Assembly: GCA_903920145.1 (NCBI GenBank) | Contig: CAIXKV010000247.1 | Coordinates: forward strand, 1-45,461 | Reading direction: 5' to 3' | DNA from: an uncultured Rhodospirillales bacterium | GTDB lineage: Bacteria > Pseudomonadota > Alphaproteobacteria > Azospirillales > Azospirillaceae | DNA length: 45,461 nt | In this document: in pieces, positions 26,350 through 33,395 of the stretch | Layout of the letters: every line of letters starts with the position of its first letter | Numbering within the stretch: position 1 is the stretch's first letter | Notes under the pieces: generated by a model | Database searches by the model: none | The model's input: only the letters and a program-made list of their open reading frames with translations | What the model was told of the DNA's origin: nothing | Made by a program: the position numbers and the translations under genes

Positions 26350-27531
26350 TTATCGCAACTGAATGCGGGCATTGTACCAGTTCATGAGCGCCGACAGGGT
26401 CAGGTTGATCACCAGAAAAACGCCCATGATCATGGCCACACCCTCGATGGCTTGGCCGGTTTGATTGATGGTGGTGTCCAGGACCGAAACCACATCGGGA
26501 TAGCCGATAGCAACCGCAAGCGAACTGTTCTTGAGCAAATTGAGGTGTTGACTGGTCAATGGCGGCACAATCAGCCGGAGCGCCTGGGGCAGAATCACCA
26601 AACGCAAGATCAGCCCCGGCGACAACCCCAAAGCTCGCGCCGCTTCGGTTTGACCAGGATCTACCGCCAAGATACCACTCCGAACGATTTCGGCAATGAA
26701 GGCCGCCGTATACATCACCAATCCCAACAACAGGGCCAGGAATTCGGGACTGAAAGCCATGCCGCCGCGAAAGTTGAAGCCTGCTAAATGAGGGACATCC
26801 AGGGCGGTCGGTGCCCCCCAGGCCAGCCACGCCAAGAGGGCCGCCCCTACCAACAAGCTTCCGGCCATCAATGGTGGTAGGGGACGACGGCGCCACCGTC
26901 CGATTATCAGCAGTATGACCACCACTGCGATGACGGCGATGCCAACCGATAACCAAGCGGGACTGGCCGCCAACATCGGCACCATCAATCCGCGATTACT
27001 AAGAAACACATTCGGCAGGGGTGACAGGGCTTGACGAGGTCCAGGTAGAGCCTCGGTAATCACTGCGTACCACAAGAACAGTTGCAGCAATAACGGGACG
27101 TTCCGCACGAGTTCGACGTAGACTCTGGCCAAGCGGGCCGCCAGCCAGTTGCTTGATAGCAAACCAATCCCAATTAAGGTTCCGAGCAGCGTGGTGAGAA
27201 CCAAACCAATCCCGCCCACTTTGAGGGTGTTGAGCAGACCAACCAGGAACGCTCGTCCGTAAGAGTCGGCGGCTGAACAGGGGATCAAGCATTCGCCGAC
27301 CTCGAAATTCGAGGGCCGGGACAGAAAGCCAAATCCCGTGGCGATCGAGCCGCGCGCCAGATTATCCAGAGCGTTGGCCGCAAGCCACCCCACCAAGCCA
27401 ATCACGGCCCCCACCAACAGCACTTGAATCGCCACCGCCCGCACCCTCGGATCCCCCCAGCAGGAGGGCCAGCAGGAGGGCCAGCAGGAGGGCTTAGGCG
27501 GTGTGGTCAAGGCGCGATTCCAGCGAGGCAT
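26350..27531 (-). CDS. aapQ: General L-amino acid ABC transporter, permease AapQ
   Basis: An inner-membrane permease of 393 residues. Membrane spans run from residue ~33, including GLLNTLKVGGIGLVLTTLLG, and the C-terminal HisMQ core has the EAA loop GQTEAARALGLSPGLILRLV. The length and the inserted region between spans (LDNLARGSIATGFGFLSRPSN) match AapQ. The cytoplasmic N terminus is odd: residues 13-24 are Pro-Ser-Cys-Trp repeated three times, from a 12-bp tandem repeat. The start lies 7 bases after the aapJ stop, so the genes are co-transcribed. Confidence 0.92.
   Translation of the reverse strand: MPRWNRALTTPPKPSCWPSCWPSCWGDPRVRAVAIQVLLVGAVIGLVGWLAANALDNLARGSIATGFGFLSRPSNFEVGECLIPCSAADSYGRAFLVGLLNTLKVGGIGLVLTTLLGTLIGIGLLSSNWLAARLARVYVELVRNVPLLLQLFLWYAVITEALPGPRQALSPLPNVFLSNRGLMVPMLAASPAWLSVGIAVIAVVVILLIIGRWRRRPLPPLMAGSLLVGAALLAWLAWGAPTALDVPHLAGFNFRGGMAFSPEFLALLLGLVMYTAAFIAEIVRSGILAVDPGQTEAARALGLSPGLILRLVILPQALRLIVPPLTSQHLNLLKNSSLAVAIGYPDVVSVLDTTINQTGQAIEGVAMIMGVFLVINLTLSALMNWYNARIQLR
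27457..27492. repeat. Three perfect 12-bp units at the start of aapQ
   Basis: CCAGCAGGAGGG occurs three times head to tail (27457-27468, 27469-27480, 27481-27492). The length is a multiple of three, so copy number changes add or remove four residues (Pro-Ser-Cys-Trp) without a frameshift. On the plus strand each unit contains AGGAGG, but the gene reads leftward, so this is not a ribosome-binding site for aapQ. Confidence 0.95.
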
Positions 27532-27538
27532 GGTCGAT

Positions 27539-28564
27539 TCACCGAAATGGCGGTGAATACATCAGTCCACCCTGGGTCCAAAGCGCATTCACGCCGCGAT
27601 CCAATTTCAAGGGGCTCTCCTTACCAACATTGCGTTGGAAAATTTCTCCATAATTACCGACCTGTTTGATGACGTTATAGACCCATTTATCATCAATTCC
27701 TAGGGAATGGCCAACTCCTGGCTGCACACCAAGCAACCGTTGCACCGTAGGATCTGGACTTGTCAGGGCGGCATCAACTGTCTTGGAGGTGATCCCTCTC
27801 TCTTCCGCCTCAAGAGTGGCGAAAACCACCCAACGCACCAAGTCGAACCATTGATCATCACCGTGACGCACCGCCGGCGCCAAAGGTTCTTTGGAAATCA
27901 GCTCTGGCAGGATCACGTAATCATCGGGATTGGGCGCATCAGCAGCCCGAATCGAGGCTAGCTGCGAGGTATCCGAGGTTAACACGTCACAACGACCCGA
28001 AAAGAAGGCGTGATTGACCTCTGACAGTGCCTCGATCACCACCGACTGAAACGTCATTTTGTGACTGCGGAAATAGTCCGAGAGATTCAGTTCGGTGGTG
28101 GTGCCGGTTTGGACGCAGATGGATGCGCCATCAAGCTCTAGGGCGCTTTTAATCCCGGCCTTTTTGGCCACCATAAAGCCCTGGCCGTCATAAAAGGTTG
28201 CCGGAGCGAAATGCAGGCCATTCTCGGTGTCCCGAGTCAAAGTCCAAGTGGTATTGCGGGACAATAAGTCGACTTCACCGGATTGCAGTGCGGTGAATCG
28301 TTGCTGAGTACTGAGTGGTATGAATTTGACTTTTTCAGCATCACCGAACAAGGCGGTGGCTACGGCCCGACAGATATCGACATCCAGGCCGGTCCATCGG
28401 CCATTGCTGTCTGGGCTGGAAAATCCCGCCAATCCGACATTAGTTCCGCACTGGACAAATCCTCGAGCCTTGACCGCATCGAATGTTGTTCCGGCCTGTG
28501 CGACTCCGCTGGCCATGGCCAGAGTCAGGACGGTCCACGCCGCCGCTACCCATTCCCGCCTCAT
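27539..28564 (-). CDS. aapJ: General L-amino acid ABC transporter, periplasmic binding protein
   Basis: A 341-residue solute-binding protein with a signal peptide (RREW, hydrophobic AAAWTVLTLAMASGV, cleavage after AQA near residue 25). Family 3 features follow: CGTNVGLAGFSSPDSNGRWTG with the pattern G-F-[SA], then LDVDICRAVATALFGD, and the closing LDRGVNALWTQGGLMYSPPF typical of AapJ. It delivers a broad set of L-amino acids to AapQMP. An AAGGAG site abuts an ATG at 28570 and is correctly spaced (6 bases) for the ATG at 28564, which is therefore the likely start. It is the first transporter gene of the operon, 45 bases after the dehydrogenase gene. Confidence 0.94.
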   Translation of the reverse strand: MRREWVAAAWTVLTLAMASGVAQAGTTFDAVKARGFVQCGTNVGLAGFSSPDSNGRWTGLDVDICRAVATALFGDAEKVKFIPLSTQQRFTALQSGEVDLLSRNTTWTLTRDTENGLHFAPATFYDGQGFMVAKKAGIKSALELDGASICVQTGTTTELNLSDYFRSHKMTFQSVVIEALSEVNHAFFSGRCDVLTSDTSQLASIRAADAPNPDDYVILPELISKEPLAPAVRHGDDQWFDLVRWVVFATLEAEERGITSKTVDAALTSPDPTVQRLLGVQPGVGHSLGIDDKWVYNVIKQVGNYGEIFQRNVGKESPLKLDRGVNALWTQGGLMYSPPFR

Positions 28565-28609
28565 GGACATCTCCTTCTTGATCTGTACCGCTTCACGTAT
28601 ACGCGGCCA

Positions 28610-29293
28610 TCACCACGGCAATATCCGACCGTCATAGTTGAAGAAACGGCCATTATCCGCCGTAGTCAAGCGATCGATCACCTGCCGCATGGCGGCAACG
28701 CTAGCCGGCGCCTCCAGGGGTGCCTCAGTGCCTCCCATGTCGGTGCGAACCCACCCTGGGTGAATGACGATCACTCGGAATCCTTCGCGGTTCAATTCGA
28801 TGGCCAAGGTCTTCATAGCTGCGTTCAAAGCGGCCTTGGACGAACGATAGTACAGGCTGCCGCCAGTGACGTTGTCGCCGATGCTGCCCATCAGGCTGGT
28901 CAACGACACGATTTTACGCTGCCTGCCGGCGCGCAGGCAGCCCAACACCGCCTCGGTCAGGCGCACCGGCCCAAATAGATTGGCCGCCATGACTTTTTCC
29001 CATGCCGGGTAGTTCATGGCCCCGAGCGGGTCTCCACCCAAGCCATACAGGCCGGCGTTATTAATCAGAAGGTCGATGGGGCGACCGTTCAAGCGTGCCG
29101 TCAACGCCGCCACTTGCTGCGATTCGGTCACGTCGACGGGGAGGATTTCGACATCACCGGCCACATTCCGCAGGGCTTCGGCGCGTTCGACATCGCGCGC
29201 CGTGCCGAGGACTGCCCATCCTGCGGCAGCGTATTGCCGCGTAAACTCGAGGCCAAGACCACGATTGGCGCCGGTCACTAAAACCACAGGCAT
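28610..29293 (-). CDS. Short-chain dehydrogenase/reductase
   Basis: A classical SDR of 227 residues with an NAD(P)-binding TGANRGLG (7-14), the stabilising NNAG (78-81), an active-site serine in the LTSLMGS segment and the catalytic Tyr149-x-x-x-Lys153 (YRSSK). HPGWVRTDMGG follows, as in the csgA/C-factor-like SDR group. Arg31-32 context (GTARD) suggests NADP preference. The substrate is unknown. The ATG at 29293 with GGGAGCAGAGAG upstream is chosen; the frame extends to 29350 without family similarity. It lies 45 bases before aapJ on the same strand and may share its transcript. Confidence 0.9.
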   Translation of the reverse strand: MPVVLVTGANRGLGLEFTRQYAAAGWAVLGTARDVERAEALRNVAGDVEILPVDVTESQQVAALTARLNGRPIDLLINNAGLYGLGGDPLGAMNYPAWEKVMAANLFGPVRLTEAVLGCLRAGRQRKIVSLTSLMGSIGDNVTGGSLYYRSSKAALNAAMKTLAIELNREGFRVIVIHPGWVRTDMGGTEAPLEAPASVAAMRQVIDRLTTADNGRFFNYDGRILPW

Positions 29294-29824
29294 CTCTCTG
29301 CTCCCTTTTCCAGCCCAAGGGTGAGGATATCCTATTTTCACCATCACCATTGCTTCTGTAAATAGCGATCAAAAGATATCAATCATGAGCATGCGCTTTG
29401 GAATTAGAGCGCGCTATATAAGTATGCTCAGTCGCCTTTAGAGAAAGTGGCTTTTGTGAAGACGCGCTGGCGTCGATGATTTTTATTTCAGAGGGAGAGG
29501 CCTACCGATGTTATTGGCCTTGACGAGCCTCAGTATTGTAATTAATTTATCATTAACACGCCTTGGGTGCAGGAGAGTCCGACGGTCAGGGATGCGGAGG
29601 GTGCGGCGACGTACCGGGGGGCTTGGTGTGCCATTCCGTTGTGTTCTGATACTGGCGAGCCATGACAATGACCCGCTCATGCGGGTAAAGCCGCGACGCC
29701 GTTTATGTGTTTTCCTGGACGCAAAGCTAAAAATGCGAATGCGCTTGCTTGGCATTTAAGGCAACCTTGGTGGAATTCCCACAAAGGTCGATGGTTTCAG
29801 TTTGCTCTAGCCTCCGAGGGAATC
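29294..29824. other. 531-base divergent spacer with a repeat fragment
   Basis: This separates the leftward dehydrogenase from the rightward ADP-ribosylglycohydrolase. The first part (29340-29560) is AT-rich, with GCGCTATATAAGTATGCTC and AATTAATTTATCATTAAC, and should hold both promoters. An open frame at 29508-29759 has a purine-rich stretch before its ATG but codes for an Arg-rich sequence running through the repeat, and is not accepted as a gene. A fragment of the dispersed element lies at 29648-29702. Confidence 0.5.
29648..29702 (+). repeat. Fragment of the dispersed repeat
   Basis: GATACTGGCGAGCCATGACA then ATGACCCGC and AAAGCCGCGACGCCG align with GATACTAGCGAGTTATAACA, ATGACACAC and GGGCCGCGACGACGG of the full element. 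A private small hairpin CCCGCTCATGCGGG replaces the CTGCCGGTATCG part. Only the outer end of the element is present. Confidence 0.55.
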
Positions 29825-30910
29825 ATGTTTACTGAATGGTTCGATCTTTGGTTGGCATTTGCACTTCCGGTTGAGGTGCCACCGGCTCGGGATCGTTTGG
29901 CCGGCAGCCTGATTGGTCAATGCCTAGGAGACGCCTTGGGTTTTGTCGTCGAAGGCTATTCGAAGGAAATTTGCCAGGAGTATGTCGATGAAATTTTGTT
30001 AACAGATAAGGCTGGCACGATTGGACGATCTCCCCACCAATTTGGACAATACACCGACGATTCACAGTTAACCCGAACGCTCATCGAAAGTTACGTTGCG
30101 TGTCGAGGCTTTGATCCCGAAGATTACGCACAACGTCTTGCTGACCTTTTTACTGAGCAGCGGGTGGTCGGTCGGGGGCGCGCATCTACGGCAGCAGCGG
30201 TTCGTTTGGCCCAGGGCGTGCCCTGGCAACAGGCCGGAGTACCGGCACCCTATGCCGGCAATGGTGCCGCCATGCGAGCTGCGCCTATTGGTTGGATGTT
30301 CCCCAATCGGCATGTTACTTTGATTGAAACGGCACGAGTTCAGGCTCGAATCACCCACACAGATCCCCGCGCCATCGCCGGGTCAGTGGTGATCGCTGGG
30401 GCGGTGGCGTTGGCTTTGCGGACCCGCGAGGGCCGCTTGAAACGGGAAACCATGATCGAAACTCTGGCCGATTGGGTCCGCCCCATTGAGCCCAGTTTTG
30501 CTGCCGATTTGGAGCAGTTACAGAGCTTGGTGGGTCGAGAGCCCGCCGATGCCCACTGGCTGATCAGTCGGGCCGGTCGCAAACTTGGAGACAATGACGT
30601 CGGTACCGATCGTTGGCAGGCCAGCGATGATATTATTTCAGGCTATGTGGTGCCCAGCGTCTTGTGGAGTCTGTACAGCTTCCTGCGTTCGCCCGAGGAT
30701 TATTGGGGGGCAGTCTGTCTTGCCATCTCAGGAGGCGGCGACACCGACACCACGGCAGCCATGACCGGGGCCATCAGTGGCGCCTATCTTGGACTGGATG
30801 CCCTGCCCCGTCGGCTCGCAGAACGCTTGAACGACTGTGGAACCTGGAATTTTGATGAGTTGGTTGCGTTGGCCAACGCCTTTTCGACGGTGCGCAACCG
30901 GGGGGCCTAA
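29825..30910 (+). CDS. ADP-ribosylglycohydrolase family protein (DraG-like)
   Basis: A 361-residue member of the ADP-ribosylglycohydrolase family, all-helical enzymes with two Mg ions that remove ADP-ribose from proteins or related molecules. Metal ligands are visible as Thr77-Asp78-Asp79 (QYTDDSQLTR) and Asp306/Asp308 in SGGGDTDTTAAMTG. The N-terminal GSLIGQCLGDALGFVVEG and AGNGAAMRAAPIG are also family blocks. It is longer than the ~295-residue nitrogenase-regulating DraG, and the ligand loop reads GGGDTDTT rather than GGDADTT as I recall for DraG. No draT or nif gene is adjacent, so it is not named draG. GAGGG five bases before the ATG at 29825 decides the start. Confidence 0.88.
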   Translation: MFTEWFDLWLAFALPVEVPPARDRLAGSLIGQCLGDALGFVVEGYSKEICQEYVDEILLTDKAGTIGRSPHQFGQYTDDSQLTRTLIESYVACRGFDPEDYAQRLADLFTEQRVVGRGRASTAAAVRLAQGVPWQQAGVPAPYAGNGAAMRAAPIGWMFPNRHVTLIETARVQARITHTDPRAIAGSVVIAGAVALALRTREGRLKRETMIETLADWVRPIEPSFAADLEQLQSLVGREPADAHWLISRAGRKLGDNDVGTDRWQASDDIISGYVVPSVLWSLYSFLRSPEDYWGAVCLAISGGGDTDTTAAMTGAISGAYLGLDALPRRLAERLNDCGTWNFDELVALANAFSTVRNRGA

Positions 30911-31004
30911 TCGTTGTCGGAGGATCCGGCCCCCCTGCCCCGCAAGCACTCCCGATTCCTTGATCTCGGGACATGAGAGTTGAAGGAGCTGAACCTCGCC
31001 GTCA

Positions 31005-31313
31005 TCAGGATGGAGAAGCGATTCGGCCCAATAAGTAGTCTTCGGTCTTTTCGACTTTCTGCTCCAGTCGGTTGATCTGATTCTCCAGGCTTTCGATGGT
31101 GGCTAACAAGGCCACCGAGCAGCCAAGTTCTGCCGCTCTTGCTTCCCGTCGGCGGCGCTCGGTGTTTGCCTGCTCGGCTTGGTGAGCCTCCCTGAACGCC
31201 AGCAATTCCACGCGATGAGCCTCAAAGCCCTCGGTATCCTCGAGATTCCAGCAGTCATCTTCCAGCCAGTCGGCTTTAAGCTTCCCAAGCTCGTCCTTGG
31301 TTCTAACGCGCAT
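31005..31313 (-). CDS. Unknown small coiled-coil protein, 102 residues
   Basis: Not recognised. The ATG at 31313 has AAAGGAG about 10 bases upstream, a strong signal favouring it over an upstream in-frame start at 31361. Residues 1-35 are polar with a WLEDDCWNLEDTEGFEAHR stretch rich in acidic and aromatic residues. Residues 36-95 are predicted coiled coil in two parts (ELLAFREAHQAEQANTERRR and SLENQINRLEQKVEKTEDYL). There is no signal peptide or membrane span. It starts 47 bases after the diguanylate cyclase stop on the same strand and may be co-transcribed, so a signalling partner role is possible but unproved. Confidence 0.8.
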   Translation of the reverse strand: MRVRTKDELGKLKADWLEDDCWNLEDTEGFEAHRVELLAFREAHQAEQANTERRRREARAAELGCSVALLATIESLENQINRLEQKVEKTEDYLLGRIASPS

Positions 31314-31360
31314 GACCTTCGCTCCTTTCGCGGGCTCTTCCTTTTGTAGGAAACATCCCA

Positions 31361-32545
31361 TCAGGACGCTGTTTCGGCAGGCGGAGCGGTCCCAACCAGA
31401 GTCGCCAAAACGTCACCTTGACCAAACACAGCCCGATTGCGTCCAGCAATCTTTGCTTCATACATACGTCGATCGGCAGTCTCGACCAATTCATTGACGT
31501 CACGGGAGCCATCGGAAAGACGCTCCGCCAATCCCATGCAAACCGTTACGGGTTGCCCGTCGGGGCGGGCTCCGAACCCAATTTTGCCCAAACGGCTGAT
31601 GACCAAGCGGGCACCTTCCCGATCAGTTCCAGACAGGACCAACAAGAACTCCTCCCCACCCCAGCGAATAAGAGCATCTCCCTGGCGCAAACCATTATGA
31701 AGCTGTAAGGCTACATGACGCAGCATTTGATCGCCAACATCATGGCCAAAGCTGTCATTGATCTGTTTAAATCGATCGATATCGACAAAGGCCAATGTTA
31801 ACGGCAAATCTTTTTGTAAACTATGACGAAACTGGCTGTCCAGCAATTCGCTCCCCGCCCTGCGAGTCAAGGCGCCCGTCAAGGCATCAAAAGTGACTCG
31901 GCGAACCAGTGCGATCATATATTGTAATTGGCTCATCCCTGAAACCATGGCAGTGCCGCCAATCAATAACAGCAACCACATTGGCCCGGCCAGACTGGTC
32001 CAACTTTCTGTGTGCTGATACAGTTGGCTCGCAACCATAGTCAGAAAGACAACCAGCCAACAGGTTATGACCTCAAGCGCAGTTAAAGGAAAAATGCTGA
32101 GGCCCGCCACTACCGTATAAGGGAGGAACTCATAAAGATTTCGTACAAAACCGGAAATCCCCTCAGGACTGGCGTGAACAATAATTGGAACAGAAATCAG
32201 GTAAAAGAGAGGCGGCATCATCAACAGGCAAGCCAGCATAATGACCGCCGCTGGCCTAGGATCGCTGATCTGGCGTGGCCAAACCAGCGCAAGACAAATA
32301 CCGGCTGCGGCCAATCGCAACGGCGCAATCGCGGTCCAAACCCAGCGATCAAAGGACAGGGAGTCCACCACAATCCACAGCGGAATCAAGACAGCGAAGA
32401 TGCCCGCGATCACCTGGATGCGTGAAATGATCAGAGCGGCGCGATGCCGATGGACATAGGGGCTATGCCGCCACGGAATCACCAGATCGGCAGTTTCCTG
32501 CCATGTGACCTGTACGGGTGCGAAAATATACTTGGGAAAGGCCAT
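31361..32545 (-). CDS. Membrane diguanylate cyclase (GGDEF domain)
   Basis: About 394 residues. The first ~215 hold six or so hydrophobic segments (for example AALIISRIQVIAGIFAVLIP and MWLLLLIGGTAMVSG). A GGDEF domain follows, starting near VTFDALTGALTRRAG. The active site is intact as GGEEF (296-300), with metal site FVDIDRFKQIND. The RxxD inhibitory site is present five residues upstream as RQGD (287-290), so product inhibition by c-di-GMP is expected. It makes c-di-GMP from two GTP at the inner membrane. The start is uncertain: ATG at 32545 or GTG at 32572, neither with a clear ribosome-binding site. It is divergent from the Cache/chemoreceptor genes. Confidence 0.93.
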   Translation of the reverse strand: MAFPKYIFAPVQVTWQETADLVIPWRHSPYVHRHRAALIISRIQVIAGIFAVLIPLWIVVDSLSFDRWVWTAIAPLRLAAAGICLALVWPRQISDPRPAAVIMLACLLMMPPLFYLISVPIIVHASPEGISGFVRNLYEFLPYTVVAGLSIFPLTALEVITCWLVVFLTMVASQLYQHTESWTSLAGPMWLLLLIGGTAMVSGMSQLQYMIALVRRVTFDALTGALTRRAGSELLDSQFRHSLQKDLPLTLAFVDIDRFKQINDSFGHDVGDQMLRHVALQLHNGLRQGDALIRWGGEEFLLVLSGTDREGARLVISRLGKIGFGARPDGQPVTVCMGLAERLSDGSRDVNELVETADRRMYEAKIAGRNRAVFGQGDVLATLVGTAPPAETAS

Positions 32546-32816
32546 GTCTACAGACGCCGCCGGGAATGACACCGTGACGTTGCCGATATTCTTCCGGCGA
32601 GCCGTCTTCTTCGCTGAGAGTGCGATGCCACAGGGCTATCGTCAAGGAAATAAACGCTCCTTGCGTTTAGTCCCAGCGTTTGGGAACGCCGGCGATTGAC
32701 GGGGATTGCATCAAAACACAGCTATAAACTCGATACTCACGGACCGAGACGCCATTCAAGGATCACCAAACTGGGGCCAATACCGCACGATCATTCGTGG
32801 CCTTTTGGGATCGATT

Positions 32817-32825
32817 TGCTATAAT
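32817..32825 (+). promoter_or_regulatory. Extended -10 promoter for the Cache-chemoreceptor operon
   Basis: TGCTATAAT is a perfect extended -10 element (TGnTATAAT). It lies 68 bases before the Cache-protein ATG, in the GC-balanced 320-base divergent spacer 32573-32892. No good -35 hexamer is found at 16-18 bases, which fits extended -10 promoters. The rest of the spacer shows no gene and no clear promoter for the leftward diguanylate cyclase. Confidence 0.6.
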
Positions 32826-32892
32826 AGGGCGTCTGGGCGGAGCTGCGGGTTGCCGATCCCTTCGCGAGCAAAGCAATGGCGGGAGAAATCCA

Positions 32893-33369
32893 ATGCGGAA
32901 GCGTGTTCACATTTTGCGAATAGTCACGGCCACATTTTTTTTGCTTCTCTGGAATGGGTCGCCAGCACGGGCTGATGGTTTTGGAACTCGCGAAGAAGCT
33001 CAAGCAATGGTCGAGCGCGCAGCTGTATTTCTAAAATCCAATGGTCGTGCAGCCGCTTTGGCTGAATTTGGAAATCCAAAGGGTCAATTTATTGATCGAG
33101 ACCTTTATCTTGTGACCTATGACGCTGCCAGCGGCGTTCGCTTGTCGCATCCCATCAATCCGAAATTAGTTGGAAAATCGACCCTTGATATGAAAGACCT
33201 CGATGGCAAAGCTTACGGCCAGGAAATTTTAACCACCGCAAATACCGTTGGTAGTGGATGGGTTGATTTTAAATTTTCAGACCCAATAACTAAAAAGTTA
33301 GGCGACAAAAGCCTTTACGTTCTAAAGGTAGGTGACATTATAATTGGTTGTGGTGTTTACAAGCACTAA
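32893..33369 (+). CDS. Secreted single-Cache-like protein
   Basis: A 158-residue exported protein. A basic start (MRKRVHILR), a hydrophobic core ([12 protein letters not shown]) and SPARADG form a signal peptide with cleavage near residue 26. The rest resembles a stand-alone Cache type 2 domain: [38 protein letters not shown], then [20 protein letters not shown], and [18 protein letters not shown], ending in [16 protein letters not shown]. Such domains bind small ligands in the periplasm. GGGAGA lies 7 bases before the ATG. The chemoreceptor gene starts 26 bases later, so the protein may act as a soluble ligand-binding partner of that receptor; this is inference. Confidence 0.85.
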   Translation: MRKRVHILRIVTATFFLLLWNGSPARADGFGTREEAQAMVERAAVFLKSNGRAAALAEFGNPKGQFIDRDLYLVTYDAASGVRLSHPINPKLVGKSTLDMKDLDGKAYGQEILTTANTVGSGWVDFKFSDPITKKLGDKSLYVLKVGDIIIGCGVYKH

Positions 33370-33395
33370 ATCTTCTTTTGGTCAGAGGGCTGAGT

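Noticed and set aside
29508-29759. Open frame of 83 codons upstream of the ADP-ribosylglycohydrolase with a purine-rich stretch before the ATG
   Set aside because: The product is Arg-rich and overlaps a repeat fragment; composition and codons look non-coding.
29825-30910. Naming the ADP-ribosylglycohydrolase draG
   Set aside because: Too long, different metal-loop sequence, and no draT or nif genes nearby; only family membership is supported.
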